64,000 nt of DNA from Lepidostoma basale (lineage: Eukaryota > Arthropoda > Insecta > Trichoptera > Lepidostomatidae): positions 62,001 through 126,000 of the forward strand of contig JAHDVF020000459.1 in the NCBI GenBank assembly GCA_022606425.2. The letters are read 5' to 3'. Positions within the stretch are counted from its first letter, which is position 1, and each line of letters begins with the position of its first letter. Below the pieces are notes generated by a model that saw nothing but the letters and a program-made list of their open reading frames with translations, was not told the DNA's origin and ran no database searches. This document shows positions 53,201 through 62,200 of this stretch, piece by piece. The translations under genes and the position numbers were made by a program.

Positions 53201-56200
53201 ATTTTTCACGACAGCTGTTTCATCAACCTAATCTATGTTGACATCATCAGGTGTTACAATAATATATCAAATGTCAAATATTCGTGATTTTTCGAAATTT
53301 TCGTTTTTTTTTTCGTGAATGTTCGATAAATCACAAAAATTTGAAATTTGGCATATTATTGTAACACCCGATGATGTCAACATAGGTTGACGAAACAGCT
53401 GTAGCGAAAAATGAAAATACAATTTTTTTTAATTTAACAGTTTATAAAAAATATTTGTGATTTTATAATTCATGCTTAACAAGTCAACATGTTTTGATTA
53501 TAATTTCACATTTTAAGGAACATGCTCTTCACAAACACTTGACAAATTATTATGGAATCATTATAACAAGACATTATTAGTTATGTTATTCATACATGCC
53601 AATATTAAAATATTTTATGTATGTTTTTAATTATACATATTTTGGGTGTGATGACTTAAAATATAAAGTATTAATTATGTAGGTTTTTAAGCAAAATAAA
53701 TTTACCCTTACAATGTAAAACGAACTAATGTTGGATTCCAAGAATGTCATAAAGGTGTAAGAATGTGCAAAAAATATTAAGAAATGAAAACACACATAGA
53801 AAAAATAACTTGTGCTTGGTTTCAATAGACGTAAGCCAAAAAACTTTTTTGTATAAATATATCCTGAAAACAATTAATAACTTTGAAAAACTCTCAAATA
53901 TTTTTTTTGAAAGTAATAAACGTGAATCAATGCTGGTTATTGATGAAAAATAATGAAAAAAAGCATATCAAGATCCTGCAAGTTTCAGGGGTTAAAAACA
54001 ATTTTTTTAAAATATTTATATTACTTAAGCAATGTTAAATTGAATTGATTGAATCAATTAGTGTTTAATTAATACGAATGAAAAGTCTGTTCTCTGGAAA
54101 TTCAATTATATTTTATGTATTTATTGTTTCTTGAACAATGATGTAAAACTCAATATTAAATAATTAATACGAATGAAAATAACAGTTTTCTAGATTTTGT
54201 GGGAATGACATGTTTCGCCCTTCTAAAGCATTATCTAAGACATTTGATAATGCCTTAGAAGGGCGAAACATGCCATTCCCATAAAACATAACAAAACTTT
54301 TAGAAAACTGTCGTTTTCATTCGTATCAATTATATTTTATGTGATTGAGATGTTTCCCCTGTCTAAGGCATTATCAAATGTCAATATTAAAATGTTATAA
54401 TTTGATAATGCCTTCGACAGGCGAAACATGTCATTCACATTAAATATAATAAAACTTCTAGAAAACAGAGATTTTCATTTTTATTAATTATTTAATATGG
54501 AGTTTTACATCTTTCAAGAAACAATAAATATAATTAGTGTTTGCTATGTGGAAATAAATGAAAAAAAATTACCAAATTAAATGAACCTTTTTTTCTTCAT
54601 AAAACAGTAGGGTATCAATAGTGAGAGACCTCTCACAATTCTCGAAAATTGAATCGAATTAATAATCAATATAATAAATAAAAATGGCATCCCAAGAACC
54701 AGCCTAGATACATTAGTATTTGTTGCAAATCAATCCATGGGATTGAATCTTAAAATAATAAATTATCGTTTTCCAAAAGGACAAAAGGTAACATGTTATT
54801 ACCTAAATGAAGATGTTTTTTAGCTTGCATCTATTAAATAAATGTGTTTTGGTGTTTTCAAACCGTTCTGATAGTATAAAAGTGTACCTATTGCTGGCTA
54901 TTCCTCCCTGTGGTGCATTGAAGTCTCCGGTGGAGCTCCATCTCTTAGTCAAGTTGCCAGGACCTGGAGACGTGACTCCTCCTAGTCCACTCTGGTTGCT
55001 GGAAGAAGAGTTATTCCTGGACCTGCATAATAAACAAATAAAACCAATAAGAATTAATTGTATCTCAATAGAGACGAAGATGTAAATTATTTGGAAACAG
55101 AATATGGTGGTCGAGGCGTTTACAGGACTTATGACCTGTCATTGGTTGGGTTAAGCGATCACTTTATATAATACAACATTCCCTATTCCGCCCTTCTACG
55201 AACACCACGTCTAACAATTATTTGAGAGTTGTATATATGCTACCATATTGAGAAACATTTCACATATTTTAGTTCAATCTGCACTAGCTCCGTCTCTATT
55301 GAAACAATTAATTATTAATGATTAATACACCTGTAATGGGTAAAATCCAGTATTTGTCTACAAGTATCTGTATAAATAAACAAATCCATTTGTTTAAATC
55401 TATAACAAATGACGTGGCAGGTTGACGCGGATGGAAGTTATCAATAGGACCAGACACCCAGAGGACGTGGTATGTTAACGCGGATGGAAGTTATCAATAG
55501 GAGTCTCAAAAGAGACCAGGTCCCACCAGACACCACCCTGGGATAAATAGTCCTGGAAATGACATTTAAGAAGAGCTGACTCAAAGTAAATGGGAATCGA
55601 GAAAGTATATGTTCACAATGTAAATTAGACAAGAAAAAAAACTGTATTTGTAATAATTAAATGAAATATTTGGAATATTGAAATACTCACAAAGAATATC
55701 TCTGAGTGCTTGCTGGAGGCGGGTGGGGGGTGGCACGTGGTGAAGGGGAGGGGGCAGGACTCAGGCTGGAAGAACTGTTAGGGCTTTCTGACTGCAGGGA
55801 TCCCGTGGATTGGTAGTGTACACCTCGCCTGCAAGAAGAGATTAGTATTAGTATTGGAGAAGTAACATCAACTTACGAGTAACAATATCTGATATTTGAA
55901 ACATGGGTGCTATATAAATGTCATGAGAATCAATAGCTACTTGCTATATACAAATGTGGAAAGCAACGGGAAACTACCACATAAAATTCCAAGAATCAGC
56001 AAAAATGTTTGCTTCAAACCAATCCCTTTAATTGAAAACAGTGTTACAAAGTTTTCTTCCAAATATAAAAAAAAAAATTTCGAGCAATCTTTCGGCGTGG
56101 ATGAGTCCATAATATTACATGATATTATCAATTATTACTTTTTATTTTTATTTTTATTTCCACTACTCTTACTATTTTTAATTTTTAATAATTTAGATTA

Positions 56201-59200
56201 GCTTAACTTCAATCTCGTTTCATACTGTCGTCTGTAAATTGTTATTTATTATTTTACATTTCTGGTAGCATGTAATTGGCGTTTTATATTTTGGCACTTT
56301 ATATTTTGGCGTTTTTTTGCCTTCTTATATATGTTATTGATATCGCTGTATGTTACCCTTAATAAATAAATAAATAAACAATAGAATATCACAAAGTCAA
56401 CGTCTAAATATCAATAAAGTCTTTACCTTTGTGTTAAAGCTGAATTATTAGGTGCTCCATGAACTGTGGTTCTTCTAGAAGGCTCTCTGTTCGTAGACTG
56501 GATAGTACTGTCCGGAGATTGTCTGTAGGCCGGAGTTCTTAACCTGATGTCTTTGTTTTGTGATGGCGTTAATGCTGAAATAACAAACGCAGAATTATAA
56601 ATATTTATTGTACCAAACAACCTGTTTTTATCTCACTACCGTGCGTTATTAGTTCAACTTATAAAAAATGATATTATGTGTCCATTGCAAACAAAACTAA
56701 GATGACAGTGCACAATGGTAACCTTGTATCAACATTTATATATGGAAGTGAAGCATCGAACCGGTGAAAGAAGTCGAAATAATAAAGTAGTCGTGAGAAT
56801 CACGAAAAACGAAAAACTACCGATTTAAAATATGGAGCAGATATAATAAATGAATTATGAAATAATCTATAAAATTGTTTGGATATATTTAAAGAAGAAG
56901 ATCGAGGATAATTTAATTTGTATTCGTATATTATTCATATTGAGTAATTTAAAAAATATTAATCAATTAAAAACATCTGATTTACAGTTTCAAAAAAAAT
57001 AACTTCTTCAAAGTGAAACCGAAGCTACGAATCAGAGAACTACCCATCAAGTTGAGAATGGTTAGATTTTACGTGTTATCCGTCTTGTTTTATGGTATGG
57101 AAACACAGACCTTGACAAAAGCTTATACCAAAAATCTGGATGTCATTGAAATATGGACACATTGTAGCATATTAAAAATATCCTGGACAGAAAGAGTCAC
57201 AAACGTGGAAGTGCTGACGCGAAAGAAGCCAGAAAAATTAATTATCTGAAAAAGTCCATTGATTTGGCCGAAACACTATGATACTTTAACATTATAAACT
57301 GTTAAATAAAAATAATAAAAACAAGTTATTAAATTTAACAGTTTATAAATTATCTTAACCATAAAGCGCAAGAAATTGGAATACCTACTTCGGGCATGTT
57401 TTGAGAAACGATAAATATAAAGTGTTGCAACATATTAAGAAAGGGTCGCAAAGATGGTTTGGACATATGGAACGAATGAATGAGAGAAGAATTGTTAAAA
57501 AGTCGAGGAAGGGCAAGGAACACTTGGCATGACCAAATTAATCAATTATTGAAAGGCGGCCATGTTCGAAGTAAGAACAATTGTGAATGTAGTAGAGGCG
57601 CGAGAGGGTTATGTCAGGATAGAACAGTGGGTGGTCCATTCTCTCTGCTTACCCCCCCTCCCCCCGAAAACGGCAGATTATCCGAGTGAAAAATAATGGA
57701 ATATGAATTGTCGGGAAAAAAAGAAAATCCTAGCTAGAAATTCTTCTAGAATGGTTCAGATGTAGCACAACATCCCTGTTTAGAGCTGCTGTATCAAAAG
57801 TAAAAATAGCAGTGATGTTGTCCAACTTCATATAGGAAAGGAGCCAAATGAAGATGAAGATGATATATGGCCGAGCCATAGAGGGCTCCCTCCGCTTACC
57901 CGAAGCTGTTATAGGCGCAGCGGCGCCTTTGGTCAGCTTCACTCGTGCACTCCCTAGGCCCGTCCCCCGTCCATGCGGGACTTACGTTAAAAAAATAAAA
58001 AAATAAAAATAATGTATGTATATTTGCAACCAAGGGGGACCCAGACCACATTTAAGCTACTCTACTCTCCCTCGATCCCGCCGTACACACATAGCAATAC
58101 AACAGCAAAAGATATATAAATAAAATATGTTAGAGAAAGAATAAAAAAGAAATGAAGCACAGCAGGAGGCACAGGAGGGAGGGAGGAGACAAAATGCAAG
58201 ATGGGGGAAATAAGGAAATTGATTTAATATGAGGAATAGGGAAGGTAACATAGGAAGTTTATACGATATATATTTAAGAGAAAAAAATAATGCAGTGAAG
58301 ATAAAGATGAATACAAAATATAAGTATTACTTACATCTAGTTGGAGTGTTAGGTGTTGTGTGAGACCCGTTTCTGGGCGCTTCTAAGAGGGCCAGCCTCC
58401 TAAGGGCATCAGCCAGAGAGGATCTCAAGCAAAGAAGTTGTTCTCCTTGTTCCAGAGCTCTCCTTTCTAATGCACCCACCCTCACGGCCATGCTCCCTCC
58501 CTCTGCCTCCAACATTTCATCTGAAAATTAACAGAATACCAACATGAAATTATGCACATACGAGTATAATCACTTTTTTACATATTTACAATTTAAATTT
58601 TTTTTAAACATAATCAAGCGCATAGTATAATGCGCTTATTGCTAATTTGAAATTAAGAACTTTTATTATTATTATTATTTTTTCATTAATTTATTCTCGT
58701 GATTAGTAAAAAAGCATATGTATGATTAAAAAAAATTGTAAATAAAAAGAAAAACGGTTGTTACAAATTAATTAGTTATATAAATCAATCAATAGATGAT
58801 AAACCTGTGAACATATTTAGGTTTAATTTTTTTAATTGTTCATTATTTAAAAAAAAATTTGATCAGTAAATAAAATTATTTATTTATTTATTAAATATGA
58901 TATACGAGTACCTTGGAGTAACGACTGCACTTATATTCTAATAAAAATGTTAACCCGACGATCGCCGTAAGCACACATGTGCGCTCTACGTAGACGATCG
59001 CCATAAGCGCAGCTGTGCGCGCTTCGCAATATTCGAAAGATGTATTTCAAAATTAATTCCGATTTTCTCACAACGACATCTATGAATATTTGAAAATATT
59101 AACAAACCAAAAAGGATCGATATTTTTCGATAGTTTGGAAGAAAATACGTGGAGTACCGGCGCGCTGTTTCTACAAACATGTGGCGATGAATGGGTTAAA

Positions 59201-62200
59201 ACTAATTTTAGAAATGTCGAAGAATAAATTGTTTATAATATTAGATAAACTTTATGCGTTCACACTGTGGAATTCCATAATGACGAATTTTTCATGAATT
59301 AAAAGACTGTTTTTTTCAACTTTTCAGTTTATTTCCCTCGGAAGGCTTTACACCTTCATCATTGGGAGAACGATATAAATTTCGTTCCCCATAAAAAATC
59401 ATAATTTCATAAAAAATCTAAACATTGCAGTTGTAACGGAAGCTGTTACATGGATACAAATTTATATATACTTAACTGTATAGTTTGTTGTTACATAATA
59501 CATTTTAAGCACATAACAAAAGATAGGAAAACAAATTAACTGGAAGATTGAAAGATAATAGTAACAAAAAAGTACGCGAGTTGAATACGCGCCATTTAAA
59601 GCGAAATTTGCAAAATATTTGCACAAACGACGAATTAATATGCAAAGTGCCATTGAGCGGTAATGTTTGATAAAGCATTATGCAAATCTGATTATTTTAC
59701 TCTCCGTACAACAGATGTCATTAAAAGACTGTCAGAAATTATTCAAATTCCGTCTGGCCACGAATCATACAAAAATGTGATATGCATGAAACCGATGTGT
59801 TTGCACTTTGCGTATACAAACAGTATTTAAATTTATGATGTCATTGCCAAGAAAAAAATTGTTATATAATTTTCCAATTTTAGAAACATTCATCTATCGG
59901 CCCGGACTCTCAAGGCCACTATCGCCATGCTTGATTCCGCACCCAGAACCAATAGCTCTCACCCATGGCCACTCTCTGCAACCGTAATTCGATTTCTACC
60001 CAAGACCTTGGCCCCTACTTAAGGTTAACCCTTTAATTGACTTATCAGCAGTTTGTCGTCCACTGCTGAAAGTATAATGCTCTCCCAAAGCACGCCACTG
60101 CCCTCTATCCAAGACAAACCCTACCTCTTCAAAAATCCTTCCGAGTAGAGAAGTCTGGTCCATATTTATTAATTAATTTAGGGTAACATACAGCGATATC
60201 AATAACATATATTGTATATAATAAAACACTTAGAAGAATTAAAGTAAGGCCAATTACATGCTACCACAAATATAAAATAATAGTTAACAATTAACAATTG
60301 TCAGTGTTAAACGAGATTGAAGTTAAACTAAGACAAAATGAGGCTAGATACTATAATAATAATACTGCAAATAAAAAAATAAAATTCAGATAATTTAAAA
60401 AAGTAATATATAATAATATCATGTAATGTTGTGGTCACATCCACGCCGAAATGGTGTTCCAATAATTTTTATTAAATTTCGCTCGCTTAAATGAAAAACA
60501 TCAATGTCTCCAAAATGCTTATTGTAGTTGTCACATATTCGACACAATGTCGCGCTCTGAGCGTAGTTAGTGCGATAAACAAGAAGAATTGGCTCGCGGT
60601 GTGTCTCGTGCGAGACATGGAGGCATTGAGTGACAATTTTGCTGAGAAGCTCAGAATTGTCAATTTTAAAGTGAATAATTTTATGAAGCAACATCATATC
60701 ACGAAGAGTACGTCTATTTTCAAGAGAGTCCAAGGAGTGAAAAATTATGGCAGATTTGTAATCAGAGAACGACTAGAATTAATTTTTTTTTAAATATTTT
60801 TTGGACTCTTTAAATGCGTTGGATATGTGCTGCATAATAAGGAGATCAAACGGAAGATACATACTCAAGGCGTGAGCGAACCATGGTTGTAAAAATTACT
60901 TTAAGGGCAGTGATATTTTGGAGGTCGGACTCAACCAATCACATCCTCAAAACAAGCATTCTATCACCATCCAAAATATATATGTTATTTCAACGTGTTT
61001 GAGAGCAATAAATAACCATCCGTTTCTAAAAATCAACAAGACACGTGGAACATCCATACAATGAATAAAAAATCACTGCGTAAAACATCTTCTTAAAATA
61101 TATTTTATTTTATTGTAAATATAATTCTTCATATGGTACACTCCTAAAAGTACTTAACCAAGGCATACATATATTATAATTCTGTAACGCAAAAATCTGA
61201 ATACCAAATTACGTTTGATCTCTAAGTAGCATGCAAATACCTGAATAATAAGGCTCTAAATACAGAATAAACTCCAACGAAACCGTAGAACGCTGTTTGT
61301 AATTTAAATTCAAATTTATTTAGCTGTCATATTCAGAAAAATCTATTAAAATTATAACTTTAGAGGCTAGATATATTCTTTTAAAATTCAAATTTATTCT
61401 TCATACCATTTTTTTACAGGGGTGCAAACTTAAGGATCAAGAACGGAGACTTATATGTACGCGTTTAAAGTCTCAAGATCAAAAGTATAAAATATTTTCA
61501 TATTATAAATAAAAGTACAATTTATATTTATTTTTGAATACCCAATACAAAAGCTTTCTGTGAGTGTGAAGCTTAAATATGAAAAAAAACTTTATCATAA
61601 CGAAGATTAAGAGAGATGGGCTATATATTAAATCCCCTCTTTCTTTAAAAATCAAGCGTTCTATTTATTTAATTACTCTTCCCCGTGGAAATCCAAAATT
61701 GCGATTTTTTTATTAACACAGCTTTTACTACTTTTGAGATTATTTTTCTTTATATAATACGTTTCGACAATTATATCATCGTGAGAATGATATAAACTAT
61801 AAGTTTATATCGGTATAGATGATGAAGGTATGAAACCTTCGAAAAACAAATACTCTTGACTTTAAATAGTATATTGTATTCCTAAAGTTGAACCACCTCT
61901 CATGCGTTCCTATATAATTATGTTCTACCTTTTATTTTATTTTACATGTTCTCAAAAGTTGCCATAAACTTTAATATTTGTTTGTAATATATTTGAGTAA
62001 TAAACTAATTTCATTTGACAGATGTCGAGGAAAAGGAGTGATTTAAATCATGAAAAAAATATTTTGGATTATAAATAATTTTTCATATGTACCTAATAAA
62101 ATACGTACATGTGTTTATCTTTGCTTCATTCACAAATATTTTTTTGTATCGAAACTAGTTATTAGTAAAAATGCCCAGAGGATGAGACAAAATTATTATA

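Larger units (their letters stand above)
53105..53470. mobile_element. foldback MITE with paired hammerhead-like modules
   Basis: Outer arms TTTATAATGTCAAAGTATC.. and AACAGTTTATAA inverted; inner arms share AACACC.GATGATGTCAACAT. A related piece lies at 57245-57360. No protein. Confidence 0.65.

Noticed and set aside
58057..58251. 64-codon Cys/Leu/Phe-rich minus-strand frame
   Set aside because: Low-complexity, overlaps a purine-rich tract of a probable repeat and has no conserved motif.
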